NCBI RefSeq assembly: GCF_900115555.1
Contig: NZ_FOWX01000026.1
Coordinates: 1-64,000, forward strand
Length of the DNA: 64,000 nt
Origin: Pseudomonas borbori
Lineage (GTDB): Bacteria; Pseudomonadota; Gammaproteobacteria; Pseudomonadales; Pseudomonadaceae
Direction: 5' to 3'
The position numbers and the translations under genes are program-made. The notes below the pieces were generated by a model. It did not search any database and was not told the DNA's origin. It saw nothing but the letters and a program-made list of their open reading frames with translations. This document shows positions 12,509-23,149 of this stretch, one piece after another (position 1 is the first letter of the stretch; each line of letters starts with the position of its first letter).

Positions 12509-13474
12509 CTAGTTCGCCAGCGGCAGGCGCATGGCCGCGACCCGGCCACTGGCGTAGGACTCCGGCAGCAGTTTGCGCGCATGCGCGATCAGATTGTCCG
12601 GGCCGGTGGGCAGGGCTTTGCCGTCGAGGCCGACCAGGCTGATGCCGGCCTTGAGGCTGATAAAGCCCTCGCTGGTCTTGAACGCCTTGAGGTTGATGCC
12701 CTCGTGCAGGCGCTTGAAGCTGCTCGGCGAACACTCATGCAGGTTTTCGAGCAGGGTGATCAGGGCGAAATGGTTGTCGTCCAGGCGCACCAGCACGTCC
12801 AGCGGACGCACCAGTTGCTGCAGGCGGCGAGCGACGCCATGCAGCAGTTCGCTGTAGAAGCCGTTGCCATGACGCTGGCGCAGTTCGTTGGCCTCCTGCA
12901 GGCCGATCAGCAGGTAACACAACGCGCCGCCGCGCGACTCGAGCTGGCGCAGGCTGTCGAGCAGTTTCTGGCGCAGGTAGCGTGCGTTGCCCAGACCGGT
13001 CAGCGAGTCGACCAGGTTGCGCTGTTCCAGGCTGGCGATGTTTTCCGTCAGCAGGCGGTTTTCCTGGAGCAGGCGCTGCAGGGTATTGCACAGCCGATCG
13101 GCGGCGTAGACCCGTGGCACCAGTTGTTCATTCATCTGCGCCTTGTTGATGAAGTCGTCAACCCCGCGGTCGAAGGCCTCGCCCAGCACATTTTCACCTT
13201 CCTTGCCGGTCAGCAGCATGACGTAGGTGTAGTGATCGGCCATTTCATCCAGTTGACGGACCCGTCCGGTCAATTCCAGGCCATCCATTTCCGGCATCAA
13301 CCAGTCTGCCAGGAGCACGCTGGCCGGGCGTTGTTCGAGCAGGCCGATGGCTTCTGCGGCGCTGTTGGCAAAGCGCAGGTCCTGGTAGCCGGCCTGGCTC
13401 AGGGCGCGGCCGATCATGGCGCTGGAGAACTTGGCGTCGTCCACCACCAGGATGCTGAGATGGGGGTTGGGCAT
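12509..13474 (-). CDS. Response regulator with degenerate GGDEF domain
   Basis: A 321-residue protein. The receiver domain (about 6-125) has the acidic pair DD at 12-13, the phospho-acceptor D57 in LLADWLMPEMDG, T89 and K111. The C-terminal domain (about 150-318) has the diguanylate cyclase fold, with LVDSLTGLGNARYL at its start, but the catalytic GGDEF signature reads LDDNHF (231-236). Diguanylate cyclase activity is therefore unlikely, and the domain may instead bind a partner or nucleotide. I start at the ATG at 13474 (MPNPHLSILVVDD); an upstream in-frame ATG at 13513 would add 13 poorly conserved residues. It neighbours panE and an orphan kinase. Confidence 0.9.
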   Translation of the reverse strand: MPNPHLSILVVDDAKFSSAMIGRALSQAGYQDLRFANSAAEAIGLLEQRPASVLLADWLMPEMDGLELTGRVRQLDEMADHYTYVMLLTGKEGENVLGEAFDRGVDDFINKAQMNEQLVPRVYAADRLCNTLQRLLQENRLLTENIASLEQRNLVDSLTGLGNARYLRQKLLDSLRQLESRGGALCYLLIGLQEANELRQRHGNGFYSELLHGVARRLQQLVRPLDVLVRLDDNHFALITLLENLHECSPSSFKRLHEGINLKAFKTSEGFISLKAGISLVGLDGKALPTGPDNLIAHARKLLPESYASGRVAAMRLPLAN

Positions 13475-13584
13475 GGGCGGGCTCGTAGAGGAAGTCGCAT
13501 AAGCCCGGTACATCGCCGGGCAGTGTTTGTCCTGGGAGTCTGTCTGGCTTGAACAGTGTTAAGTCAGGTAGGCTCCCAAGGCTA

Positions 13585-13590
13585 TATAAT
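13585..13590 (+). promoter_or_regulatory. Candidate -10 element upstream of yajQ
   Basis: TATAAT at 13585-13590 is a perfect -10 box, 79 bases before the yajQ ATG. The best -35 at the right spacing (AAGTCA, 13561-13566) is weak, so the promoter may depend on an activator or a different start. Confidence 0.4.
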
Positions 13591-13669
13591 GGCCGGGTTT
13601 TTCAACCGGCAACAAGCCACGCGTGTCCCGTCCGTGATCTGGGTCGCGCCGTCTATCTGGAGGAAACCC

Positions 13670-14149
13670 ATGCCCTCGTTCGACGTGGTGTCCGAACTGG
13701 ACAAACACGAAGTCACCAATGCTGTCGACAACGCCGTCAAGGAACTTGAGCGTCGTTACGACCTGCGCGGTAAAGGCAGCTTCGAGCTCAAAGACCTGAC
13801 CGTCAACCTGACGGCCGATGCGGATTTTCAGCTGGAGCAGATGGTCGAGATTCTCAAGCTCTGTCTGGTAAAGCGCAAGATCGATGTGCAGTGCGTCGAG
13901 TTCAAGGACGCTTACCCTTCGGGCAAGAGCGTCAAGCAGGAAGCGGTCTTGCGCGAAGGCATCGACAAGGAGCTGGCGAAGAAGATCGTCGCCCACATCA
14001 AGGACAGCAAGCTCAAGGTACAGGCCGCCATCCAGGGCGAGCAGGTGCGCATTACCGGCAAGAAACGCGATGACCTGCAGGAGGCGATTGCCGCCCTGCG
14101 CGCCAAGGACTTCGGCATGCCGCTGCAATTCAACAACTTCCGCGATTGA
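13670..14149 (+). CDS. yajQ: YajQ family nucleotide-binding protein
   Basis: A 159-residue protein of the YajQ/DUF520 family, a duplicated ferredoxin-like fold that binds nucleotides; some members bind cyclic di-GMP and interact with transcription factors. The start [15 protein letters not shown] and the C-terminal [11 protein letters not shown] are characteristic. The ATG at 13670 follows GGAGGAAACCC, an ideal ribosome-binding site; the open frame extends 38 codons further upstream but without family similarity. It is divergent from the GGDEF-type regulator, which makes a c-di-GMP link attractive but unproven. Confidence 0.95.
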   Translation: MPSFDVVSELDKHEVTNAVDNAVKELERRYDLRGKGSFELKDLTVNLTADADFQLEQMVEILKLCLVKRKIDVQCVEFKDAYPSGKSVKQEAVLREGIDKELAKKIVAHIKDSKLKVQAAIQGEQVRITGKKRDDLQEAIAALRAKDFGMPLQFNNFRD

Positions 14150-14197
14150 TGCGGCAAGCCCGCCGGGCCTGGGTGGCGTGGCAGCAATGAGTGTAAA

Positions 14198-14230
14198 GCG
14201 ACCGCCATGGCTTGCCATGGCGGTCGCGTT
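14198..14230. terminator. Hairpin terminator after yajQ
   Basis: A 13-bp perfect stem (14198-14210 with 14215-14227) closes a CTTG loop and is followed by GTTTC. It probably ends yajQ transcription 25 bases before mscS. The T run is weak. Confidence 0.55.
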
Positions 14231-14254
14231 TCAAGCGTCGAAAAGGAGTGGCAA

Positions 14255-15082
14255 ATGGAAATGAATGTCGAGCAACTGGTGAAAATGTCCGAGACCTGGC
14301 TGCCGGTGGTGTTGCAATACGGCGGTCAACTGACCCTGGCGCTCATCACCTTGCTGATCGGTTGGTGGTTGATCAACGTGCTGACCCGCAAAGTAGGCGC
14401 CGTGCTGGATCGGCGCAACGTCGACCGCGCTCTGCACAGCTTCGTCGGTAGCCTGGCCAGTATCGTCCTCAAGGTACTGTTGCTGGTCAGCGTGGCCTCG
14501 ATGGTTGGGGTGGAAACCACTTCCTTCATCGCGGTGATCGGTGCCGCCGGCCTGGCCATCGGTCTGGCGCTGCAAGGCAGCCTGGCGAACTTCGCCGGTG
14601 GCGTGCTGATCATGCTGTTCCGTCCGTTCCGGGCCGGCGACTGGATCGAAGGGCAGGGCGTATCGGGCAGCGTCGACAGTATCCAGATCTTCCACACCAC
14701 CCTGAAAACCGCCGACAACAAGGTGGTGATAGTGCCTAACGGCAGCCTGTCCAACGGCAATATCACCAACTATTCGCGCGAAACCACGCGCCGCGTCGAT
14801 ATCAACCTGGGCATCGACTATTCCAGCGACATCAAGCAGGCCCGCGATGTACTGCTGCAGATCGCCGGGGATCCGCGCGTGCATCTCGATCCGGCTCCGG
14901 TGGTGTTCGTCACCGGCCTCGGCGACAGTGCGGTCAACCTGTCACTGCGCGTATGGGTGGATACGGCAGAGTACTGGCCGGTGACCTTCGCCTTCACCGA
15001 GCTGGCCAAGGAGCGCCTGACCCAAGCCGGTATCGGTATCCCGTTCCCGCAGCGGGTGGTGCATCTGGTTCAGGCCAGCTAA
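14255..15082 (+). CDS. mscS: Small-conductance mechanosensitive channel MscS
   Basis: A 275-residue inner-membrane channel that opens under membrane tension to release solutes during hypo-osmotic shock. Three transmembrane helices occupy about residues 20-125. TM3 is the pore helix, rich in Gly and Ala (GAAGLAIGLALQGSLANFAGG). The MscS beta domain follows with RPFRAGDWIE and VIVPNGSLSNGNITNYS, then the alpha/beta C-terminal cage. The ATG at 14255 follows AAGGAG at seven bases. The size matches E. coli MscS (286 residues). A bidirectional terminator follows. Confidence 0.96.
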   Translation: MEMNVEQLVKMSETWLPVVLQYGGQLTLALITLLIGWWLINVLTRKVGAVLDRRNVDRALHSFVGSLASIVLKVLLLVSVASMVGVETTSFIAVIGAAGLAIGLALQGSLANFAGGVLIMLFRPFRAGDWIEGQGVSGSVDSIQIFHTTLKTADNKVVIVPNGSLSNGNITNYSRETTRRVDINLGIDYSSDIKQARDVLLQIAGDPRVHLDPAPVVFVTGLGDSAVNLSLRVWVDTAEYWPVTFAFTELAKERLTQAGIGIPFPQRVVHLVQAS

Positions 15083-15106
15083 ACCGCCGCGCACGGCTCG
15101 CTTATG

Positions 15107-15146
15107 AAAATGCCGCGTTCCCTGCGATGGGAACGCGGCATTTTTC
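15107..15146. terminator. Bidirectional terminator between mscS and the SDR gene
   Basis: AAAATGCCGCGTTCC (15107-15121) pairs with GGGAACGCGGCATTTTT (15129-15145), giving a stem with A and T runs on both sides. The two flanking genes converge here. Confidence 0.9.
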
Positions 15147-15210
15147 TGCGCTGGGTCCGGCACTGCCAACTGCGCTTGATTACAGGTTGCAGGCCAGGCG
15201 GCTGCTGGAA

Positions 15211-15969
15211 TTACATGCGCAGGCCGCCGTCCAGTTCGAGGATACGACCGGTGTAATAATCGTTTTCCAGGATGTAGGCCACCGAATGGGCGATTTCGGC
15301 CGGCTTGCCCATGCGTCGCAGCGGAATGCCGGAAGTCATTTTTTCCAGGGCTTCGGGTTTCATGCTGGCGACCATTTCGGTCTCGATGAAACCGGGGGCT
15401 ACGCCCGCCACGCGGATGCCGTAACGCGCCAGTTCCTTGGCCCAGACCACGGTATCGGCGGCGACGCCGGCCTTGGCTGCGGAGTAGTTGGCCTGGCCCA
15501 TGTTGCCGGCGCGGGAAATCGAGGAAATATTGACGATCGCGCCCTGGTTCTGCAGTTCGATCATTTTCGCTGCCACTTCGCGGGTGCAGAGGAACACCCC
15601 GGTCAGGTTGACGTCGATCACCGACTGCCATTGGGCCAAGCTCATCTTGGTCATTTCGCCGTCCTTGACCTTGATGGTCAGGCCGTCGCGCAGGATCCCG
15701 GCGTTATTCACCAGGCCATTGATCGCACCGAAATCTTCGGCGACCTGGGCGACCATGTGAATCACCTGCTCTTCATTAGCCACGTTGCACAGGTAGGCGC
15801 GTGCTTCCACGCCATGGGCCTTGCAGGCGGCCACGGCTTCGTCGAGTTTTTCCTGGTTGAGATCGACCAGCGCCAGTTTGGCCCCTTTGCCCGCCAGGTA
15901 TTCGCCCATGGCACGGCCCAGGCCCTGGCAGCCGCCGGTGATGATGATAACTTTGTCTTCGAGTTGCAT
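15211..15969 (-). CDS. Short-chain dehydrogenase/reductase
   Basis: A 252-residue SDR oxidoreductase similar to 3-oxoacyl-ACP reductases (FabG-like). The cofactor motif [12 protein letters not shown] is at about residues 11-22, NNAG follows near 90, the catalytic serine lies in ISSIS, and the catalytic pair is YSAAK. The C-terminus [14 protein letters not shown] and GGLRM resembles FabG proteins. The ATG at 15969 (MQLEDKV) was chosen over the in-frame ATG at 15984. It stands alone between a convergent mscS and a divergent HugZ-like gene, so a dedicated fatty-acid role is not shown by context. Confidence 0.92.
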   Translation of the reverse strand: MQLEDKVIIITGGCQGLGRAMGEYLAGKGAKLALVDLNQEKLDEAVAACKAHGVEARAYLCNVANEEQVIHMVAQVAEDFGAINGLVNNAGILRDGLTIKVKDGEMTKMSLAQWQSVIDVNLTGVFLCTREVAAKMIELQNQGAIVNISSISRAGNMGQANYSAAKAGVAADTVVWAKELARYGIRVAGVAPGFIETEMVASMKPEALEKMTSGIPLRRMGKPAEIAHSVAYILENDYYTGRILELDGGLRM

Positions 15970-16072
15970 CGCGTATCCCCTCAAGGTGTTTCGTGTGGCC
16001 CCGCTGGCGCGCTGTAACGGCTATTCTAGGCGCCTGTCCGTTTGTGACGGATTCTTTGCGAGGAGTCATAAG

Positions 16073-16813
16073 GTGAGCGTGAAAGCCCGTAAGCATGCCC
16101 GAGAATTGCTGCTCAAGGAATACCGCGGGGTGCTCTCGACCCATTCGAAGGCCATGCCGGGCTTTCCTTTCGGATCGGTGGTGCCCTACTGCCTGGACGT
16201 TCAGGGCTGGCCGCTGATCCTGATCAGCCGCATCGCCCAACACACCCATAACCTCCGGCAGGACGCCAAGTGTTCGCTGTTCGTCGGCGAACGCGGCGCC
16301 GAGGACGTGCAGGCGGTCGGTCGTCTCACGCTACTCGCCGAAGCGCGACAGTTGTGTGACCAGGACGCAATCGAGGCGGCGGCTGCGCGTTATTACCGCT
16401 ATTTCCCCGAATCGCAGGATTATCATCGCGCCCATGATTTCGATTTCTGGGTGCTGGAACCGGTGCGCTGGCGCTATATCGGCGGTTTCGGCGCGATCCA
16501 CTGGCTGGACCAGGTGGCGCTGGCCAACCCGTTCGCGGCGCTAGCAGGGGGCGGCGAGCAGGGCATGCTCGAGCACATGAATGCCGACCATGCCAGCGCC
16601 ATCGCCCATTATGTCGCGCTGGCCGGTTTGCCCAGCCATGTGCCGGCCGAACTGGTGGGTATCGACAGTGAGGGGTTTCACCTGCGCATCGGCCAGGGGT
16701 TGTATTGGCTGGCCTTCGCCACCTCCTGCAACACTTGCGGCGAAGTGCGTCAGGCCTTTGTCCGGCTGGCTCGTGCCGAAACCTGGCCGACCGACGGCGC
16801 CGCGTTAGCTTGA
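16073..16813 (+). CDS. HugZ-like / pyridoxamine 5'-phosphate oxidase-fold protein with DUF2470
   Basis: A 246-residue protein. The N-terminal split-barrel FMN-binding-like domain (about 1-150) contains FPFGSVVPYCLD and LILISRIAQHTHNL; the C-terminal DUF2470 domain (about 165-240) starts MLEHMNADHASAI. This architecture is shared with HugZ haem-degrading proteins and related heme-utilisation proteins. The start is GTG at 16073 after AGGAG at 16061; a much longer open frame upstream overlaps the divergent SDR gene and is not coding. fxsA and groESL follow on the same strand. Haem binding is possible but not shown. Confidence 0.88.
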   Translation: MSVKARKHARELLLKEYRGVLSTHSKAMPGFPFGSVVPYCLDVQGWPLILISRIAQHTHNLRQDAKCSLFVGERGAEDVQAVGRLTLLAEARQLCDQDAIEAAAARYYRYFPESQDYHRAHDFDFWVLEPVRWRYIGGFGAIHWLDQVALANPFAALAGGGEQGMLEHMNADHASAIAHYVALAGLPSHVPAELVGIDSEGFHLRIGQGLYWLAFATSCNTCGEVRQAFVRLARAETWPTDGAALA

Positions 16814-16876
16814 ATTAGGCGGAATACCCCATACTTCACTCTTATTGGAAGCCGTTCTTCCGTTAAGGAATCCTTG

Positions 16877-17341
16877 ATGCGTGTTTTTCTGTTTTTGTTC
16901 TTGCTGTTTCCGATCATCGAGCTGGCGCTGCTGATCCAGGTCGGCAGCGCCATTGGCGTGCTGCCGACCTTGTTGCTGGTCATCGGTACGGCGATCCTCG
17001 GCAGCATCCTGCTGCGCGTTGCAGGCGTCGCCACCGCCTGGCGCGCGCGCGAGAAACTGGCGCGCGGCGAACTGCCCGAGCAGGAAATGCTCGAAGGCCT
17101 GCTGATTGCGGTCGGCGGCGGCCTGCTGCTGCTGCCGGGCTTCATCAGCGACATCTTCGGCGTGCTGTGCCTGATCCCCTTTACCCGTCGCTTGCTGGTC
17201 AACAAGATCCGTCTGCGGGCGGCCGAGCAAGCCATGCGCCAGCGGGCCTTTGCCGATGACCTGGCGGCGCGCTCCGGGCCGACCAGACCGGGCGCGGCCC
17301 GGCCGAATGTGCTGGAAGGCGAGTACGAGCGCCGCGACTGA
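16877..17341 (+). CDS. fxsA: FxsA family membrane protein
   Basis: A 154-residue inner-membrane protein. Hydrophobic segments lie at about residues 3-22, 25-45 and 70-100, with the family signature FPIIELALLIQVG near the start and a cytoplasmic basic tail. FxsA in E. coli prevents exclusion of phage T7 by the F plasmid when overproduced; its normal function is unclear. The start is ATG at 16877 (MRVFLFLF). It sits directly upstream of groES, as in many gammaproteobacteria, separated by 278 bases that hold the heat-shock promoter. Confidence 0.92.
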   Translation: MRVFLFLFLLFPIIELALLIQVGSAIGVLPTLLLVIGTAILGSILLRVAGVATAWRAREKLARGELPEQEMLEGLLIAVGGGLLLLPGFISDIFGVLCLIPFTRRLLVNKIRLRAAEQAMRQRAFADDLAARSGPTRPGAARPNVLEGEYERRD

Positions 17342-17444
17342 CGCCGTCATGCGGGCTGCGCCGAGCGTGCAGAGATGCTCGCCTGGCTATCGTCAATACG
17401 TCGTTACAGACGTTGATCCGCAGCAAAAAAAATCATCCTTCACC

Positions 17445-17472
17445 CTTGAAATCCCCTTGTGCGCCCTTATGT
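17445..17472 (+). promoter_or_regulatory. Candidate sigma-32 (RpoH) promoter for groESL
   Basis: CTTGAAA at 17445-17451 matches the -35 of heat-shock promoters. After a 12-base spacer, CCCTTATGT at 17464-17472 resembles the consensus CCCCATNT. It lies about 150 bases before the groES start, the usual place for an RpoH promoter in this operon. No other element was seen in this 278-base gap. Confidence 0.7.
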
Positions 17473-17619
17473 AGCGGTCACCGCAAGGTTTTCTGTCGGT
17501 TTCGGCAGAACAGACTTCCGCGTTGTACTTCGGTGCAGCGCAACCGGCCCCGCCGGACTTTGCTAACCCGCTGGTGTGAACACCGGCCGATGTAAACAAC
17601 CTATTGGGAGAGATCGACA

Positions 17620-17913
17620 ATGAAGCTTCGTCCTCTGCATGACCGCGTCGTGATCCGTCGCAGCGAAGAAGAGACCAAAACCGCAGGCGGCATCGTGCTG
17701 CCGGGTTCCGCTGCCGAGAAGCCGAACCAGGGCGAAATCGTCGCTGTAGGCACCGGTCGCGTGCTGGACAACGGCGAAGTGCGCCCGCTGGCCGTCAAGG
17801 TCGGTGACAAAGTGGTGTTTGGTCCTTACTCCGGCAGCAATGCCATCAAGGTCGACGGCGAAGAGCTGTTGGTCATGAGCGAGAGCGAAATCCTGGCCGT
17901 GCTCGAAGCCTGA
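17620..17913 (+). CDS. groES: Co-chaperonin GroES
   Basis: The 97-residue lid of the GroEL chaperonin. It forms a heptameric cap over the folding chamber in the cytosol. The sequence starts [14 protein letters not shown], has the mobile-loop region [16 protein letters not shown], and ends [19 protein letters not shown], the full family length. GGGAGAGATCGACA precedes the ATG. It is followed 60 bases later by groEL on the same strand, under a candidate heat-shock promoter. Confidence 0.99.
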   Translation: MKLRPLHDRVVIRRSEEETKTAGGIVLPGSAAEKPNQGEIVAVGTGRVLDNGEVRPLAVKVGDKVVFGPYSGSNAIKVDGEELLVMSESEILAVLEA

Positions 17914-17961
17914 TTTCCGCCTCCGCCATAGCGCATCGCGTTCCACCAAAACGAATTTTGA

Positions 17962-19623
<1,662 letters not shown>

Positions 19624-20245
19624 TGCGACGAGAGTCGCTATAGGTAGCTAGCCTAGCGGGCTACACAGTGGTCGCCACATGGTTTGGCGACCCAAGTGCC
19701 ACCACATGGTTGGTGGCACGTTCCCGCAGAAAATAGCACTGTTAAACCCGATCCCGGGCCACTTCAGCCCGGTTTCGGTCACCCACAAGGTGTCGAATAC
19801 AGGGTAAGTGCGCCTTTAATTTGAGGTCTTACCCGACCACAAGTTACCCACCAACAGTTCACCTGCGGGCTACTGTTCAAGCTGGGATCTTGTTTTACAG
19901 CGCTTGGCTGCTCTCTATAGGGCGCAAGCTGTATCTGTCATTGTTTTATGCTCGAGTGCTGCGGTACTCGGGCATAAAACCTTTTGTTCAGCCAAAAGTA
20001 GCCTAGGGATAGTGCGTCACTGGTAACGGTGGGGTGCGAAGCTTCCTGACAATGTAGTCCCACGATGTCTGTGGTGTGTGGTCGCCGTGAGGTGCCATGC
20101 AAATCCTGCGAGCAACACGCGGGTGCGACGCTAGGCTGGTTGGTATGGTCAACGTAAGTGAACTGCTGATAAACACCGTCAACCGCATGGAGCCAAAGTT
20201 GCTGATAGGCTTCGACCAAAATGGTGCATGACTGGTTGTCTCTTT

Positions 20246-20251
20246 TACATC
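20246..20251 (+). other. Candidate EBS1 of the groEL intron
   Basis: TACATC is the exact reverse complement of GATGTA, the last six exon bases before the intron (19617-19622). Such EBS1-IBS1 pairing defines the 5' splice site and the retrohoming target. Its distance from the intron start (about 624 bases) is larger than typical. Confidence 0.5.
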
Positions 20252-20653
20252 TGGAGACACGCTGACATTGAGTCATCGGTGAATAGGCAGGACCTAACCC
20301 TTCCTTGTGACAGGTATGGAACTCGGTAAACCCGTATTTTCGCCACTGACTGTTATGGCAGAGGCAAGCTAACCGCAAGGGAGGCCCATGGAAGTGCGGG
20401 CAAAGGATGTCGGAAAAAGCGAATGCCAGGCTGTAATGGACTGGATAGGGGTTATGCCCTGACTGGAAACGGTGCTGACTTCCGACGGGTCTTTGATCGC
20501 GAAACGGCGTGTAAAGCCATCAAGAAGTGATGTTTGCTGGTCTAACTGGCAGCATCTATCAAATAGAAATCCCTTACGGGGCAGTGAACTCACTCCCCGC
20601 AAGGGGCTCGTGCGTCTGCTGCCCTCCGGGAAATATTTCTGGAGGAACGCAAG

Positions 20654-22315
20654 ATGAGTACGGCACAAACAGCAGTACCTGCATCCTCCCACCTGACTGC
20701 CAATTGGCATTCGATTGACTGGGAGACCAGTCATCAACAGGTGAGAGGGCTACAGGTACGAATCGCGAAGGCAGCTAAGAACCAACAATGGCGCCGGGTG
20801 AAAGCCCTACAGCGCATGCTGGTTCGCTCATTCGCCGCCAAGGCATTGGCGGTGAAACGAGTCACTGAAAACCGGGGTCGTAGGACTCCGGGTGTCGATG
20901 GGGAAACCTGGAGCACACCTGAAAGTAAGTGGGGAGCCATATTCCGGCTAAAGCGAACGGGTTACCAGCCCCGGCCACTGCGACGGGTCTACATACCCAA
21001 AGCGAATGGTCAGCGCCGACCGCTGGGAATACCAACGATGCTGGATAGGGCCATGCAGGCGTTATACCTGCTGGCACTCGAACCGGTATCTGAAACCACA
21101 GCCGACAGAAATTCCTATGGTTTTCGTCCTTACCGATCCACGGCAGACGCAATCGAGCAATTGTTCGTCAATCTCGGTCGCAAACACTCTGCGCAGTGGG
21201 TCATGGAGGGTGATATCAAAGGGTGCTTCGACAATATCAACCATGACTGGCTGATCACCAATATCCCATTGGACAAGGTGGTCTTACGGAAATGGTTGAA
21301 GGCAGGGTATATGGAATCCGGCCTACTGAACCCAACCGAAGCGGGGACTCCGCAAGGAGGCATCATCTCCCCGGTGCTGGCCAATATGGCGCTTGATGGT
21401 CTGGAAAAGGTGCTTGAGTCTCGATTCGGGCAACGCAATACCAAAGCCAGCTACAAGACCAAGGTCAACTATGTGCGTTACGCGGACGATTTCGTCATCA
21501 CCGGTATTTCGAAAGATCTGCTGGAGAACGAGGTTAAACCTATCGTCGATGCCTTTATGGCAGAGCGTGGGTTGAGCCTCGCGGTGGAGAAGACGTTGTT
21601 CACGCATGTATCGGAGGGTTTCGACTTCCTTGGTCAGAATGCTCGCAAGTACGGTGACAAGCTGCTGATAAAGCCAGCCCACAAGAACGTGAAAGCATTT
21701 TTGGCAAAGGTGAAGGCACTAATTGATGGAAACAAAACGCTGCCGGCCAGCTTATTGATAGACAAGCTCAACCCCGTCATTCGGGGGTGGGCCAACTACC
21801 ACAGGCCGGTGGTCGCCAAGCAGACCTTCAATTATGTGGATTACAGGATCTGGAAATTGCTATGGCGATGGTGCAGGCGGCGACATTTGAATCGCTGCAA
21901 ACGCTGGATCAAGGAAAAGTACTTCAAGTGTGTGGGAACACGCAGTTGGGTATTTTCCGGGCTTCATCCCAGCGGCAAACTGGCCACCTTGCTGTATGCC
22001 AGCGACGTCCCGATCAAGCGGCATACCAAAATCAGAGCGGAAGCCAATCCTTATGATCCGGCAGACGAGACGTACTTCGAGGAAAGATTAGAATACGCCT
22101 GGAGGAACTCGGACGAAGGTAAACGGAAAACGCTGAGGCTTTGGATTGCCCAGAGCAAGCGCTGTCCCATGTGCAAGCAATTGATCACGTTCGATACGGG
22201 GTGGAACATCCACCACATCGTCGAGCGGCACAAAGGCGGAGGCGACGAACTGGAAAATTTGGTCTTGCTGCATCCCAACTGTCATCGGCAGCTACACGCT
22301 CAGAGAAAACTGTAA
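20654..22315 (+). CDS. ltrA: Group II intron reverse transcriptase/maturase with HNH endonuclease (LtrA-like)
   Basis: The 553-residue intron-encoded protein. The reverse transcriptase domain (about 60-300) has GDIKGCFDNI (186-195), TPQGGIISP (232-240) and the catalytic YADD (276-279). The maturase X domain covers about 310-440 (including LNPVIRGWANYH). A C-terminal HNH/En domain has the CPMC pair (504-507), IHH (519-521) and HPNCH (541-545). It therefore appears able to assist splicing and to retrohome into DNA by target-primed reverse transcription. ATG at 20654 follows GGAGGAACGCAAG. No frameshift or lost catalytic residue is visible, so it is probably functional. Confidence 0.97.
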   Translation: MSTAQTAVPASSHLTANWHSIDWETSHQQVRGLQVRIAKAAKNQQWRRVKALQRMLVRSFAAKALAVKRVTENRGRRTPGVDGETWSTPESKWGAIFRLKRTGYQPRPLRRVYIPKANGQRRPLGIPTMLDRAMQALYLLALEPVSETTADRNSYGFRPYRSTADAIEQLFVNLGRKHSAQWVMEGDIKGCFDNINHDWLITNIPLDKVVLRKWLKAGYMESGLLNPTEAGTPQGGIISPVLANMALDGLEKVLESRFGQRNTKASYKTKVNYVRYADDFVITGISKDLLENEVKPIVDAFMAERGLSLAVEKTLFTHVSEGFDFLGQNARKYGDKLLIKPAHKNVKAFLAKVKALIDGNKTLPASLLIDKLNPVIRGWANYHRPVVAKQTFNYVDYRIWKLLWRWCRRRHLNRCKRWIKEKYFKCVGTRSWVFSGLHPSGKLATLLYASDVPIKRHTKIRAEANPYDPADETYFEERLEYAWRNSDEGKRKTLRLWIAQSKRCPMCKQLITFDTGWNIHHIVERHKGGGDELENLVLLHPNCHRQLHAQRKL

Positions 22316-22655
22316 GGGAGGGTCTCTCCTCCCCTATAGCGACTTAAAGCAATATGAGCATCACGAGGAGCAGCACAAGCTTCGGGTCTATTCTGAATGT
22401 CAATTCCATGAATAATCTCCAAGAGTGAATCTAAAGTTTGTGAAAGAGAACGGTTGTTAAGCCGCTCAAGTTCACGCCGCAGAGTGCTAGCACTCTGGTG
22501 GTTTGGGCAGATGCGACCTGCCGGCCCCACTTTCGCTCACTTTTACACTTGGAAAATCAGAACTGGCCTGATCCTATATGCTTAACCGAAGGTAGTTCAA
22601 GAGATCAGTGATCTGAGATGCCGGCCCGCACACGTTGTGAGGCTTTCAAAGGCTT

Positions 22656-22730
22656 GAGCTGTATGCGGGGAAACTCGCACGTACAGTTCTTAGGGGAGGG
22701 GTGGCCAGTAATGGTCGCCTCTTACCCGAC
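22656..22730 (+). ncRNA. Group II intron domains V and VI
   Basis: Domain V (22656-22689) reads GAGCTGTATGCGG, a tetraloop-like GAAA, then the complementary CGCACGTACAGTTC, a 34-nt hairpin with the catalytic AGC triad. Domain VI (22693-22730) forms a stem around the branch A at 22724 and ends with the 3' splice site AC. Confidence 0.9.
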
Positions 22731-22757
22731 AGCCAGCCTGCTTCCCGGCAGTCATTG

Positions 22758-22786
22758 AAAAACCCGCGCCTCGGCGCGGGTTTTTT
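22758..22786 (+). terminator. groESL terminator, downstream of the intron
   Basis: ACCCGCGCC (22762-22770) and GGCGCGGGT (22773-22781) form a stem followed by a run of six T. It lies 28 bases after the intron 3' end, so groESL transcription must cross the whole intron before termination. Confidence 0.9.
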
Positions 22787-23149
22787 ATTGGGTGCGTGAA
22801 AGCCTGCCCGGCTTATGTACGGTGAATGGACTGCATTGCACCTGGCCGAGGCTGCCAGGCAATGCGCCATGGCGAGTGAGCGAATTACGCCGGCGCCTAA
22901 CCGCCAGCGGCTGGTGCGGGGGCGCAGAATTTTTGCGTGGTGCGAAAATTGCTGTAAGTTCCAGCTCGGCTGTCAGCGTGCAACCACCGATTGGTTCGGC
23001 CCTGCAGCCAGGGGCTTCAGGGGGAGCTTGTGCGTCGGCGCGCGGAAATGCGTTCGGGTTACGCGAGTGGTGTTTTGTTACCGTTGGTGACTGGGTAGGG
23101 CTTCTGGCCAAGTCTGGTTGTAGTGATAGTTGGCTTGCAGGCGAATGAA
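22787..23149. other. Intergenic stretch, no gene seen
   Basis: About 360 bases between the groESL terminator and the InaA-type gene. Short frames on both strands have no recognisable sequence. It may hold the promoter of the downstream gene, but no convincing -35/-10 pair was found. Confidence 0.4.

Noticed and set aside
19815-20653. Short open frames in the 5' arm of the groEL intron
   Set aside because: They lie in structured intron RNA and have no recognisable sequence.
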